Positions 1 through 11,823 of a stretch of 64,000 nucleotides of DNA are shown in pieces (the first letter of the stretch is position 1; the number at the start of each line of letters is the position of its first letter). The DNA lies in contig CP136061.1 of assembly GCA_032622095.1 (NCBI GenBank), forward strand, positions 127,670,754-127,734,753, written 5' to 3'. The notes beneath the pieces were generated by a model that saw nothing but the letters and a program-made list of their open reading frames with translations, ran no database searches and was not told the origin of the DNA. This DNA is from Siphonodentalium dalli. Its lineage: Eukaryota > Mollusca > Scaphopoda > Gadilida > Siphonodentaliidae. Both the position numbers and the translations under genes were made by a program.

Positions 1-210
1 AATATTTACTTCCTGGTTCGGGATGCAACTATCGGCAATTAACTAATGCAAATGATTTCGCCATCGAGATTCACTGCTTTCAATTAATATATAAGACTGA
101 TGGTGTGTGTTGTCAATTTGGATATAATATTGATAAAAATAACTAAGTTTGAGCAATATTATTCTTCATTTCTATGTTATCACCCTACCAGAGTGTTTCA
201 CATAACTTTA
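1..210. repeat. Dispersed repeat, copy 1 (direct repeat of 3811-4022)
   Basis: The stretch from AATATTTACTTC through GATGGTGTGTGTTGTCAA to GAGTGTTTCACAT recurs in the same orientation at 3811-4022 with scattered differences. Parts of its end (GAGTGTTTCACA) recur near 7545 and 32520. It lies in a SMARCAD1 intron. Confidence 0.7.
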
Positions 211-544
211 AATGTATTCATGGTTCCAGTCTAATTTTTACAAAATTTGTTTTACCTTTTACTAAGTCTCTAGTGAATATAATAACATGTTTGGAAGAAG
301 TGCTGCACAAAAGAAACTGATTTGTTTTATGTTGAAATTTCTATGTGTTTATTTCATATCATTTTGAATGTTTTGGAACAACACCACAAATTATTTTGTT
401 ACTTTTTCAACAACAGAATATGATACTATTTGGTACTTCTGTGTCTAGTTTATATGTCATATTTTTATTTTAACATTGTTCAACAAAACAAATCAGAGAA
501 TGTTAATTTAAATTTTTATGTTGTTGAAATGCCAACTGTGTTAA

Positions 545-885
545 CCCTGTACCCAACAGTACGGCCCTATGTCAATGCATTCTCTTATATATGCGAGTCG
601 ACCATAGGTCGCCTCGCATATATAAGAGAATGCATTGGCTTAACATATTAAAAATGATTTTTTTTAGGCCAATGCATTCTCTTATATATGCGAGGCGACC
701 TATGTTCGACTCGCATATATAAGAGAATGCATTGGCACAGGGCACAACTGTAACCATCACAATGTGGTCAATGAACCGGTTCCAATGATATCCATATTTG
801 TATGGTGTTATTGAGACAGACCGAAGATATTTTAGGCTGTTGAAGCTTTATTTGGGCGTTTTTGGCCGTTTTGTTGGGTAAAGGG
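545..885 (-). mobile_element. piggyBac-like MITE with two internal hairpins (copy 1)
   Basis: Flanked by TTAA at 541-544 and 886-889. The ends read CCCTGTACCCAACA and TGTTGGGTAAAGGG, an inverted pair. Inside are two ~68 bp near-perfect palindromes (about 569-639 and 668-736) built from GCCAATGCATTCTCTTATAT and its complement. It is the inverse-orientation relative of 4419-4811. TTAA targets with CCCT ends are the hallmark of piggyBac transposons. No transposase is present, so it is non-autonomous. Confidence 0.8.
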
Positions 886-1074
886 TTAAGCAGGCCCACA
901 TTTGACTGGAACTCCCAATGAATGTCTTGATTGTCTATTTGCAAAGCCAACAGTTAAGTTGGAACATGCAATAACATATATACATACTATACACAAGGCA
1001 CCCATAACATATAAGTCATAACAATACAAATACATACACAAAAAATTATATTGTAATCCATGATGCAATTTACA

Positions 1075-1290
1075 TTAATGTGGTATCCTTTTTAAAGATA
1101 GTTTTATAAATATGCTATCTTTTTTAAGAAGGCTCAAATATTCAATTGAGAGCAAACGATGAAATTTATTTCTGTTAGGGTTCTCCCAGTAATATTTGGG
1201 AATGTGGATTTCGCGTAAATCTTGTAACTTTTGACATAGGATCATAAAGTGATATTCGTCGCAAGGGCTGTTTTCACATAAAACACACAT
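1075..1290 (-). pseudogene. Non-LTR retrotransposon C-terminal remnant
   Basis: A 71-codon minus-strand frame with the pattern C-x2-C...CDEYHFMILC...LREIHIPKYYWENPN.NKFHRLL. In my experience this resembles the Cys/His C-terminal tail of LINE-type reverse-transcriptase polyproteins in marine invertebrates. No RT domain is adjacent, so it is a 5'-truncated fragment inside a SMARCAD1 intron. The family assignment is from memory. Confidence 0.5.
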
Positions 1291-1464
1291 CCAGGTTGCT
1301 GTGTTTTATGTTTCTTCATAACTTCTTAACGTTAAACATCAATTAAAAGTTGGTGTATTTTACATTTAAACTCATATTGATGTCAACATGAATTGCCGGT
1401 AGTTCTGTCTCATATTATACTAGTTTTATTCAATGGTATCGATTTGACCAGTATGTCCCATTAA

Positions 1465-1720
1465 CCCTTCCATGACTGGAGCTTCCTGAAATTTTGCGAA
1501 AACAATTGCCAATGCATTCTCTTATATATGTAAGTCTCCCATAGGGAGCCTCGCATATATAAGATAATACATTGGCCTAACAGTATATACCTTGACCTTG
1601 TAAGCCACTGCATTCTCTTATATATGTGAGGATCCCTATGGGAGTCTCACATATATGAGAGTGCACTGGCACAGGATCTTTATTGCTGCACCAGCTGGCT
1701 CCCATCATAATTTGTGTGAA
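1465..1720. mobile_element. TTAA-class hairpin MITE, second family, copy 1
   Basis: Starts after TTAA at 1461-1464 with CCCTTCCATGACTGG. It contains two ~70 bp palindromes (about 1507-1576 and 1601-1672) of the GCATTCTCTTATATATG type around CCCATAGGGA centres. The far end near 1720 is degenerate (GGCTCCCATC) and lacks a clean TTAA. Related to 4160-4414 (inverted) and 52070-52194. Confidence 0.6.
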
Positions 1721-1751
1721 ATAAAGACTCCCTTCTCATACCTATTTTCAG

Positions 1752-4700
1752 GATGATAGGGTGTTAATGTTCAGCCAGTTTACTATGATGATGGACATCA
1801 TAGAGGTGTACCTGAAGGACAGAGGCCACAAGTATCAACGACTCGATGGATCCACTGCTGTAACAGAAAGGTACATTGTTTGGTTTGGTTTATTGGGACT
1901 TATTGTGTGTCGTTTCAGCCACTAGGCCATATCAGTTATCAATTTTCTGGGTGGAGGAAAGACCGTGCATGTAGAAACCACTGACTCCTGGCAAGCAAAA
2001 CAAAGCAGGTACACGAATCAGGTTACCAACTGACCATCCCTGTGCATGAATTACAGATCTGCGCTTATCAGACTTTGAAACAGCTTTGCCCTCACTGGAC
2101 AGTTTATGTTGGTTTAATGCACCATGCACCTTACCATCTGAGCCACCAGGGGGGGGGGGGGGCGAAAGTACATTGTTGGCATTTATAAAGTATATGGACA
2201 TCTCGGTGTAAGAACTTATTACATGGGTTTAATTCAGTCCATAATTCCTGCATAGATTAAACTTGATTAAAATATAAATTTATGCATTCACCAGATAAAC
2301 GTAATAGTTGAAATTTTAACTTTTGGTTACGATTGAAGAGAATGTCATTTTATTATAATCATAAACCCTCTACATACACATAATTATTACCTGTAAGATT
2401 CAGTACAAATTACCATATGATATACACAAATCTTTCCAAGGTTTATCAAGCAATAGCTGCAGCCTCCACTGCATAAAAAGCGATGAACCACCTATACGTC
2501 AGATCAAACCGATCATGCTCTTCTGCTCGCTGCATGTTTTTAATTGGAGACTGTGTTTGTATTTGAACAATATGTTAGTTACAATTATTTTTTAAAAGTT
2601 GTTCATGTTGTTAATGTTCTGTTTAAATATACTGGTATTTGATTATAAGGAATGACTGGAAAATGATTGAGGTCATTGGTTTTGACCGGTAGACTATTTA
2701 AACAAAGTATTTGCAAATCCCTTTGGAATTCACACACAATTTGTTTAATTACTCTGCCGGTCAAATCCAATGACCCCAATTGATATTCCAGTCATTTATT
2801 ATTTAAAGACATATTAAGTACTATTAAGGCCAAAACAAAAAGGGTTTTGTTTCACGGGCACCGGCGCGTCGACTTATAACCCCCGCGTCGGTGCTTTTTA
2901 TTGGTATTTTGACCCCAGAAAATATAAAACAGACCTAATTCCACGAAATACCACGAAAATAGGTAACAGCAAATACAACTCGCAATTTTACATCAAGTAA
3001 GCTTTAATATTCTGTCTTGTTTATTACCTATGTAAAGGTGTCATACAACTGGATTCAGAGTGTAAGTATTCCACAAACAAATCCGGGGAAATTGCCAGAA
3101 AAGGAGAGTTTATTTATATGCAAAAATGTATTCATTTTGGATCGATCGATTGGTCGTTTAAATAGTTGGAATCAATTTTCTGGATGAAATGGTACATGAC
3201 AAAAAGTGACATTGCACTCAATTTTATACATTTGAGCTGGGCCATGTACCAGAATACTAACCTAAATCACGCTCTACCTCTTTGGAACTCTAAAATAATT
3301 CTATATTTGCAAATTTGGTATTGAAAACATCAAATGACTTTTACAATAAATGTTCCGGTTCCGATTCTCACAGTTATTTTTTTTTTTTTTGTCATCACCA
3401 CCACCGGAAAAGATGCACTTTTGCACAGAAAATGTATTAAATAGGAAGAAATAATTTGCTGTGGAACAAACTGCATCTGTGCTGCACAATTTGACAAAGC
3501 CAGCAATTCATAAAACCTTTCTTAATTACCCTCAACAGTCAATAGCTAGCCTGTTTGTTAGTTTTGTAAGTTTTCCAGTATGAGGTATATGGCTTGTGGA
3601 AAATAAAAATAAAAATAAAACCCTCCCTCCCTCATCGTTTTGAAAAAAAAATTGCCTGTGAAACAAAACTCTTTTTTGTTTTGTCCTAAGTTAGTATTCA
3701 GGCACTGTGCTGATTGGAGGAAAGTAGCATTCTAATAACATCGCCGGAAATCTCAAACAAATCAGCCGAACTACTCCATAGAAAACATCGTCTGAAGGGC
3801 GCTCAATTATAAATATTTACTTCGCGAATTGGGATAATATCTCAGATAAGTTCACAAAAACGATTTCACCATCGACAGTCACTGCATTTATTTAATATAT
3901 AAGAATGATGGTGTGTGTTGTCAATCTGGTTATGATATTTGTAAAAAAAATAACTACTTTGAGCAAGATTATCCTCCATTTGTATTTACTCACCCTACCG
4001 GAGTGTTTCACATCACTTTAATTTCATATTGCAAAAGTTTAAATCAATCAGAATCAGATGATTTATTGACAGAAGTAAGTACAGTGTTGTATATGTTTAG
4101 ATCGGTAGCATTACATAATAGTGATTATCAGCGTAGAACGTAGAGTGTAAATGTAAATGGTGATTTTGTTTCAAAATATAGGTTGTTGCAGCTTTAAAGA
4201 TCATGTGCCAGTGCATTGCCTTACATATGTGAGTCTTCCATAGGGAGTCTTGCATATATAAGAGAATACATGGCTTACAAGGTCAAGCTCAATATTGTTA
4301 GGCCAATGTATTCTCTCATATATGTGAGGCTCCCTATGGGAGACTCACATATATAAGAGAATGCATTGTCACAGGTTTTTCACAAAATTTCAGAAAGCTG
4401 CAGTCATGGAACAGTTAACCCTTTACCCAACAAACCGGCCAAAACCGGCCAAATAAAGCTTCAACAGCCTAAAATATCTTCGGTCTGTCTCAATAGAACC
4501 ATACAAATATGGATATCATTGGAACCGGTTCATTGACCACATTGTGATGGTTACAGTTATGCCCTGTGCCAATGCATTCTCTTATATATGCGAGTCGACC
4601 ATAGGTCGCCTCGCATATATAAGAGAATGCAATGGCCTAAAAAAAATAAAAAATTTAACACTTTTTACCATTTTTTCTTACATTCTTTAACAATTTTATA

Positions 4701-7700
4701 ATTTTAAATATGCTAATCCAATGCATTCTCTTATATATGCGAGGCGACCTATGGTCGACTCGCATATATAAGAGAATGCATTGGCACAGGGCCCTTCTGT
4801 TGGGTAAAGGGTTAAAGCAATGAACACTCACACTGAGTCCATGTCTCCATAAATCTGATATATATAAATTTCAACATTTCCCTAAGATTATGTTGTGGTC
4901 AGTAGTTATGTACGGGATGCAGTAGGTACTAGAACATGTAAATATTATTCATTGTTTCCTTGCTTGTGCATGGTGGGGGGCTTACTTCTCATTAAACTCC
5001 AATCCCCCATGGTGAGACTCCATTATATTTTCATCAATTAGAGTGTGAAATATTAATATATCTCAAGCTGTGAGAATCAATTTATAGTGAAAAAGTTTAG
5101 TTAAGGGGCATCCAGCATACGATTGCTAAAACTTTGATTTGCATAATAAGGCATACTGGTAAATAGTACTGCAGGATAGATTGTATAGATTGAATATAAT
5201 ATGTGAGCTTTAAATCTACAACAAACAATATATGTCAATCCTTTTCTTTTTATTCCCACAGACAGACAATGATTGATAAATACAATAACAACCCAGATAT
5301 CTTCATCTTTCTGATGTCAACAAAAGCTGGTGGAATGGGCATCAACTTGTCGACTGCTAATGTTGTTATCATTCATGACATCGACTTCAATCCTTACAAT
5401 GACAAGCAAGCAGAAGACAGATGTCACCGAATGGGACAAACAAAGTAAGTTTAACCCTTTCTGTACTAAATACTCATTGATGAGTAGTTATCCTATAGGA
5501 AATGTTCAGATAATAAGTTCACTTATTATCTGAACATTCCCTACCAATGAATAGGATTCCTTCTGCACTACATGTTGTCTGTTGGCTTCTCAAATTTCCT
5601 GAACATCCCTCCAGATGAATAATAGACCAATCCAATGTATACTTTTATAACTGAATGGGAGAAACCATTTAGTATGGAAAAGAATTAACCAATTTGCTCT
5701 AGAATGGATTCCTCCATCCAATTCTAACTGTATACATGATCTATAGTTCATTTACTGGGATGTGGACAGACAACTGATAGAGAAACACCCACTCATTCAT
5801 TTGTTTGACATATTGTGGACTTATTTCATTGAATAAAACCAATCAGTTAGTATCCTAACACTGTCCCCATTGGAATGTAGCAATGAATGATTGTTGAAAA
5901 TTCCAACCACATCAACTGTACTATTTCAAAGAAGAAACCGGTTGAACTATGTGCAAACATTTGATATTTGGTATGTGGTTCAAATATCAGAAGACAAATG
6001 CCAAGTTTGAATTTGGTCACTGTCCAATGAATGTTGAGACAGTTAAAAAAAAAACTATCCTTACTAAAATGCCACCTTTTTGGGGGACATGTGGTCGGCG
6101 ACCTTTTATTATTACTTTATTCGGCGCACATTATTCTGCATAAATATTATGACAATGATTGCGCCAATAGTAGTCACTGCGGGTAATTGGTTTATAACAT
6201 TGGCGCTGTTTTCTGGCTATTTGGGTATAAAATTTATGTAAGTTCCGTAGAGGCCGGTGGATAAGTCGCCTCATTGGATAAGTCGCATTGAATTCATCTT
6301 AAAATACTGTCTTTTGGCACTTTCTATTGCATGTCGCACCCATTTCAGTGACTTGTAAGTGAACATCAGCATGACAGATTGGGTTTTTGAAGAGCATAGG
6401 ATTCATTTTTAGCTCAACTTGACGCCATGGGTCCATGCCCATCAACAATTTTCGTTATCACACTCTGGCAGACCCGATTTCATGTTGAAATATAGTATTA
6501 CTTAGACATTTCAGCTTTCCGCCTTCCTAATCGTTCCATTGACTGTAACTCTTGAAATTATCCCCGCTCCAAGTTGAGCTACAGTGTCATTGACACTTTC
6601 ATTTAAAGCGGGACTGTACCCTAAATCCAGCCATTTATGGGACCATCTCCTTTTTTACTCAACAGAATATATGTATCAAATGAACTTGAGCCATTGAGGA
6701 GTGCAAAATACACTCATGTGCTCAATGATTGATGCAAACAACATGGTAATTATAATGAAAATGAATTTATGACTTGATCCATAAACTCATTTTATAATTT
6801 AATTTATAATTACCATGTTGTTTGCATCATTCATAGAGGTGAACTTGAAGATTCTCTGTCTGGTTGGCTTACCTGTGGTCGCTGTTTATTCTGTAAACTT
6901 CTCTGATAATATGCCCCACATTGACATAACGATCTATAAGTCGCAGGAAGATTTTTATAGGGCAAATTGGATAAAAAAAAAGTTGTGACATATCCACCGG
7001 CCTCTATGGTAAGTTATTTTCGAATGATTATTGTCCCCCGAAAAATTTATTTTCGGGGGATTATAGAAACGGGGTCCGTCCGTCCGTTTGTTCGTCCGTC
7101 ACACTTTTGAGTACCTTCATGGTGTAATCATCTCCTCCTACAGATTTCATCCCAGAGATTTGAAACTTCAGAATATTGTTGCCCATATATTGAAGATGTG
7201 CAACATGTATATAGATGACGGAAAAATTATTTTTTGACAGAGTTATTAACCCTTTTCAACATTTTTTATAATTTTCTGTATGAGGGTACCTTCATGGTGT
7301 AATCAACTCCTCCTACAGTTTTGATTGTAGATATTTGAAACTTCAGAGTATTGTTATCCACATATTGGAGATGTGCAACATGTATATAGAGGACGGAATT
7401 TTTTTTTTTTACGGAGTTATTAACCCTTTTCGACTTAGAAAATTTCAACATTTAAAAAAGTTCTTTAACAAAGTGCCACTTTTTCGGGGGACACTGTGGT
7501 CAGCTGACCTTTTATTCGTTTTTCCATTCTGAAGACCTCAGCATAGTGTTTCACATCACTTTTAATTTTCAGATAACAAGTTTAACATGCTTTTCACACA
7601 ACCAATCATTTGTTGAAAATTCCTACAGTAGATTATATTGATTCCTAGTGGAAGTTCCAGATTCCTAGTCGAAGTTCCAGTAACATTTAGTCTGCAAAAT

Positions 7701-10554
7701 TACCTTTGGCTGTTCAGCACAGAATGTATTCTTTTATTTTCACAGGCCCGTTAATGTATATCGACTCATTACAAAAGGCACTGTTGAAGAGGGCATGATG
7801 AGAATTGCTAAGGAAAAATTAAAGTTGGAACGAGATGTTACAACAAATACAGGTATGATTGTGTTACAAGCCTTGAATAATGTGTCGGTCATATGCTCAA
7901 AAATGTTTTAATTAATAGGGTAAAAAACACATATTTGGCTTATCTTAGTAGATTATTATGCAACTTGTGTTCTGTATTTATTCCACACCCTTGAGTTGGA
8001 TAAGTTAATCCATGCTGGACTACCATTGATACTATAACTACCTTTATTGTGATTTAAGTATGATGAAAAACCTTTAAATATATGTGCGTCGAAGTAGTTT
8101 CGCCTTGTATTCCACCTGTGTTAGGGCACTGCGAATCGATTTAATTCGATGCGATTCTGAATCTTTCGTCTGATTCGATTTGATTCGAAATCGGCTGTCC
8201 TGATTCGAATTGTATCGAATCACTGGCAACAGTTGTTAGCTCAACTTACTTTGTAAGTTTGAGCTATTGCCGTCGTCCGTCAACAATTTCCTTTCCCGCG
8301 GGCTACAGGTCATACCTTTGGTCTGATCTTTATGAAATTTGTCATGAATGTTGACATTGACATGTAGATGGGAACGAGTCATTTTGGGGTCATTCGGCAG
8401 AAAAACATGGCCGCCAGCAGCCATTTTGGATTTCAAAATTCAATCCATTGGCGCGGGCTACATGTCATACTGCTCGTCTGATCATCATGAAATTTGTCAG
8501 GGATGTTAATATTGACATGTAGATGGGTAGGGGTCATTTTTGGGTCGTTCGGCCAAAAAACATGGCCGCCAGCAGCCATCTTGGATTTTACTCTTTGCAT
8601 GAGTAAATCCTTTGGCACGGGCTACAGGTCGTAGCTTTGGTCAGATCTTCATGAAATTTGTCATGGATGTTAACAATGACGTGTAGATGGGAACGAGTCA
8701 TCTTGGGGTCATTCGGCTAAAAAACATGGCTGCAAGGAGCCATCTTGGATTTTACTCTTTGCATGACTAAATCCTTTGGCGCGGGCTACAGGTCGTAGCT
8801 TTGGTCAGATCTTCATGAAATTTGTCATGGATATTAACAATGACATGTAGATGGGAACGAGTCGTGTTGGGGTCATTCGCCCAAAAAACATGGCCGCCAG
8901 CAGCCATCTTGGATTTTACTCTATGCATGACTAAATCCTTTGGCGCGGCCTACAGGTCGTAGCTTTGGTCAGATCTTCATGAAATTTGTCATGGATGTTA
9001 ACAATGACATGTAGATGGGAACGAGTCATTTTGGGGTCATTCGGCCAAAAAACATGGCCACCAGCAGCCATCTTGGATTTTACTCTGCGTGACTAAATCC
9101 TTTGGCGCGGCCTACAGGTCGTAGCTTTGGTCAGATCTTCATGAAATTTTTCATGGATGTTAACAATGACATGTAGATGGGAACGAGTCGTTTTGGGGTC
9201 ATTCGGCCAAAAAACCTGGCCGCCAGCAGCCATCTTGGATTTTACTCTTTGTATGACTAAATCCTTTGGCGCGGGGCTACAGGTCGTACCTTTGGTCCGA
9301 TCTTTATGAAATTTGTCATGAATGTTGACATTGTCATGTAGATGGGAACGAGTTATTTTGGGGTCAATCGGCAAAAAAATTCAATCCATTGGCGCGGGCT
9401 ACAGGTCATACTGCTCGTCTGATCATCATGAAATTTGTCATGGATGTTAATATTGACATGTAGATGGGAACGAGTCACTTTGGGGTTGTTCGGCCAAAAA
9501 ACATGGCCACCAGCAGCCATCTTGGATTTTACTCTTTGCATGACTAAATCCTTTGACACAGGCTGCAGGTCGTATCTTTTATCAGATCATCGTGAAATTT
9601 GTACTGGATGTTAATAATGACATGTAAATGGGAACAAATCTTTTTGGGGTCATTCGGCAAAAAAACATGGCTGCCAGCGGCCATCTTAGATATTACTCTT
9701 TGCATAACTAGGCCTTTCAACTTTCCACATTCCTAATCACTCCATTGACTTTAACACATGAAATTATTCCCTTTCCAAGTTGAGCTACAGTGTCATTGAC
9801 ACTTTCATATTCTCATTACGGCAATGGACATTGCTTTTTCGCGAAGATAGTTTATGATACCATCGAAAGACCATATATTTCAAACACTGTTGTAGACTGA
9901 GCTATACTATATAGACCACCGAAGCATTGCACGACTAATGAAACTGATCTAGCAAAATGTCATGTCGAACTTCAGCTACGTTAATACTTACTGACTTCAT
10001 TATTATTATGATAACATTTCGATATCATATAGCAGAGATAGCCACAAAGATTGCACACTTAATTGGTTAAATGCGAATTTGATCCATTTATGGATAATAT
10101 TTACAATATATACCGACGATCACATAACGAAGTTAGTAAATTGATACACTCAGTCAAGAGATATATACATCCTCACTATTGTTACGACTGATGTAATGAT
10201 TCTATTCGAGATTCGATGCGATTCGAAATCATTTGGCTGATTCGATTCGAAATGAAAATGCCAGATTCGCAGGGCCCTAACCTGTGTATACAAAAATATT
10301 TATTCAATGGCTTAAAGGCTCGGATTCTGTTGAATACAATACATGTGCCTCAAGTCAGCGGGTGTGGAATAAATCATCATTCACAATCTCAGAAAAAAAA
10401 CAGTTTCTCTCGTTAGATTTGCGGTATGTCTATTTATTGAGTCTTTCAATGCATTTATGTATCTGTTTTTCTAGGTGAAAACGAAGAGGAAGTGGCTGAT
10501 TCATTGACACTACTACAAGAAGCATTACAGGCATTCGGCAAACCCACCAGTTGA
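1752..10554 (+). CDS. SMARCAD1: SMARCAD1 3' end: SNF2-family chromatin remodeller, last four coding exons
   Basis: Partial gene; the 5' part lies left of the window. Exons: 1752-1870, 5262-5444, 7746-7852 and 10475-10554 (stop TGA at 10552). Each is bounded by AG/GT with phases 2, 2 and 1 that join in frame, giving 162 C-terminal residues. The sequence shows the second RecA-like helicase lobe of an SNF2 ATPase: VLMFSQFT (motif IV region), [16 protein letters not shown] (motif V) and [13 protein letters not shown] (motif VI arginine-finger block). A coiled tail with KLKLERD and a short acidic end ([22 protein letters not shown]) follow. The [14 protein letters not shown] block and the tail match vertebrate SMARCAD1 (yeast Fun30) better than other SNF2 subfamilies, as I know them. 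The family slides or evicts nucleosomes in heterochromatin maintenance and DNA-end resection. The introns are filled with DNA-transposon insertions; one begins six bases after the 5444 donor. An AATAAA at 10896 could be the polyadenylation signal. Confidence 0.93.
2828..3686. mobile_element. TIR element, GGCCAAAA family, copy 1
   Basis: The left end GGCCAAAACAAAAAGGGTTTTG and an inverted right end (CTCTTTTTTGTTTTGTCC) bound about 860 bp. A second copy with the same terminal layout lies at 41939-42909. Both share subterminal CGGGCA near one end, a CCACGAAAATAGG-like internal motif, and CCCTCNCTCCCTCATCG near the other end. No transposase frame was seen. The superfamily is not assigned. Confidence 0.65.
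3811..4022. repeat. Dispersed repeat, copy 2 (direct repeat of 1-210)
   Basis: Same orientation and order as 1-210. The pair brackets the 2.8-3.7 kb TIR element and the palindromic MITEs, suggesting an old segmental or element-scale duplication. Confidence 0.65.
4160..4414. mobile_element. TTAA-class hairpin MITE, second family, copy 2
   Basis: Inverted relative of 1465-1720, with two ~70 bp palindromes (about 4207-4275 and 4300-4372). It ends with CAGTCATGGAACAG at TTAA 4415-4418, which is also the left target site of the next MITE. Confidence 0.6.
4419..4811 (+). mobile_element. piggyBac-like MITE with two internal hairpins (copy 2)
   Basis: TTAA at 4415-4418 and 4812-4815. The ends CCCTTTACCCAACA and TGTTGGGTAAAGGG are perfect inverted repeats. 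Two palindromes of ~70 bp (about 4566-4636 and 4717-4786) are centred on GTCGACC.TAGGTCG. It is 393 bp with no coding capacity. Together with 545-885 it defines one family. Confidence 0.85.
5455..5684 (+). mobile_element. TTAA-class MITE inserted beside the SMARCAD1 donor at 5445
   Basis: Flanked by TTAA at 5451-5454 and 5685-5688. It begins CCCTTTCTGTACTAAATA and ends TAGTATGGAAAAGAA. An internal hairpin (ATGTTCAGATAATAAGTTCA and complement, about 5500-5540) is shared with copies at 11824-12076, 43172-43443 and 43551-44067. Only GTAAGT of the intron separates it from the exon. Confidence 0.8.
6245..7009. mobile_element. TIR element with CC(G/A)TAGAGGCCGGTGGATA ends
   Basis: Inverted ends CCGTAGAGGCCGGTGGATA and TATCCACCGGCCTCTATGG bound 765 bp, flanked by TAAGTT at 6239-6244 and 7010-7015. 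Inside is an AGCTCAACTTG...CAAGTTGAGCT repeat module (about 6413-6585) and a palindrome with TGATGCAAACAACATGG arms (about 6730-6830). The TAGAGG end is hAT-like, but only six flanking bases match, so the superfamily is tentative. Confidence 0.65.
7033..7530. repeat. Dispersed repeat with an internal ~186 bp tandem duplication
   Basis: Begins TCCCCCGAAAA with its inverted partner TTTTCGGGGGA, then CCGTCCGTCCGTTTG. It contains two successive copies of a block starting AGTACCTTCATGGTGTAATC or GGTACCTTCATGGTGTAATC (7110 and 7286), both running to GAGTTATTAACCCTTTTC. It ends TTTTTCGGGGGACA. A fragment of the same end lies at about 6040-6110. Confidence 0.6.
8122..10279. mobile_element. hAT-like non-autonomous element carrying a tandem array
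   Basis: Ends TAGGGCACTGCGAATC and GATTCGCAGGGCCCTA are inverted, flanked by a perfect 8-bp duplication ACCTGTGT (8114-8121 and 10280-10287). Subterminal ends are rich in GATTCGAT repeats. Length 2158 bp, no transposase frame. The 8-bp duplication and TAGGG ends fit hAT. It lies in the last SMARCAD1 intron and contains the array at 8238-9795. Confidence 0.8.
8238..9795. repeat. Tandem array, ~163 bp unit, about nine copies, with AGCTCAACTT ends
   Basis: The block CATGGCCGCCAGCAGCCAT recurs at about 8407, 8561, 8725, 8889, 9053, 9217, 9502 and 9667, spacing about 155-165 bp, each unit also holding GGGCTACAGGTCGTA and ATGACATGTAGATGGGAACG. The array is bracketed by AGCTCAACTTAC and CAAGTTGAGCT. 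Open minus-strand frames in it are by-products of the repeat. A divergent array of the same unit is at 45310-45850. Confidence 0.85.
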
Positions 10555-11654
10555 TGTTAATATAAACTTAGACACCTGGGACCAATGATCTAGTCTGCTC
10601 AGTACTATACTACCTACTCACAATTATATCAACATAAAATCTGATGTAGCTGCTGGTAGCTGTACTGAGCAAAACACAGAAAAGTACAAGTCTCTCTGAT
10701 TCTTTAGCATCATGTTCTAGCTGGATTATGACAATAAGTGCAGAGGTTACCTTGCAGATTGTTTTATATGCTGTCCACAAGATCCTAGTTCTGCAGGTAT
10801 GATGTTTGGTTGTTTTATCCCTTAAGACGGGAAAATGTTTTAAACTCGTAAATCTGTAGATAATTTAGCCCAAGGTTAAAACTTTCAAGTGCTAGAATAA
10901 ACTTTGGCTATAGGTTTGTCCATAATTCTAAATACCAACATTTGTCTCTATGTAAGATCATTGAAGTTATTTTTATCAGAATCTTAAACCATCTATTTCA
11001 TCATCATGGAAGGTTCTAAAGATTGAATTATGTTCAGCTGCTATTACTAAAATCTTCGCCCATTTCCTATACAATGTAGGTTTGGGTAGGTAGGTCGTCT
11101 GATTTTTATTAATTTCTTCGTTTTCAACATGGATTTCATATATAAGATATTACACCATATCATATAGACGTATTATACTTATGTGAAATCGAAGTTATAA
11201 TCTCTTGATGAAGAAGAAAATAAAATTTCATGTTTATCAGGCTGATAAATTTTTTCCAGTAGGGGCTTTTTCTTGGGTAGGTAGGGAGTGGGTAAAAAAA
11301 AAAAATTCTTCAATTTTAGCCTCGGTGATATATGAATCTTGTAACATGGGTTACGCAAAATCGTATCTGGCTAGTGACAAATCATTGTATTTCTTGATGC
11401 TGTATTTCTGATTTAACAAATTGTCCTTTTTATATATATGATGTTGATTGTGTACATCTCATGTTGATAAATTTGGGTTGTTTATATAGCTCAATGTTAA
11501 AACAGTGGCATTAAAATAAGATTATATTAAGAAGTAGGCTATAACAAATTTATCTTGTGTTTTTTTTTTTTTTCTGATTCCCCTGAAGCTTCTTCAACAC
11601 ATTTTTTAGAAATGACCAATACCTTTTTCACCTCTTAAAAACTTGATAGTCACT
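10555..11654. other. SMARCAD1 3' UTR and downstream intergenic DNA
   Basis: AT-rich sequence with poly-T and poly-A runs (near 11297 and 11562). No gene, hairpin or recognised repeat was found apart from the candidate polyadenylation signal. Confidence 0.5.
10896..10901 (+). terminator. Candidate polyadenylation signal of SMARCAD1
   Basis: AATAAA 342 bp after the SMARCAD1 stop codon. It is the first canonical hexamer downstream in transcript orientation that I noticed. The position is reasonable for a 3' UTR, but no cleavage evidence is available. Confidence 0.35.
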
Positions 11655-11823
11655 TCACTCCTGTGTATTCATTTATGGGGATGTTCAGATAATAATATCA
11701 ACAGGCCTGTTTATTGACCTTATTGGCTGAACATCGCTACACATAAATAAATTAACTGTGAATCCTTAGGGTGTATCTCTGTTTTGATAGAATCAAACAG
11801 ATGTTTTATCGAATCGATATTAA

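Noticed and set aside
8238-9795. A CRISPR-like or protein-repeat array
   Set aside because: Units are ~163 bp and contiguous with no unique spacers; open frames in them vary and lack conserved protein features. The genome is animal.
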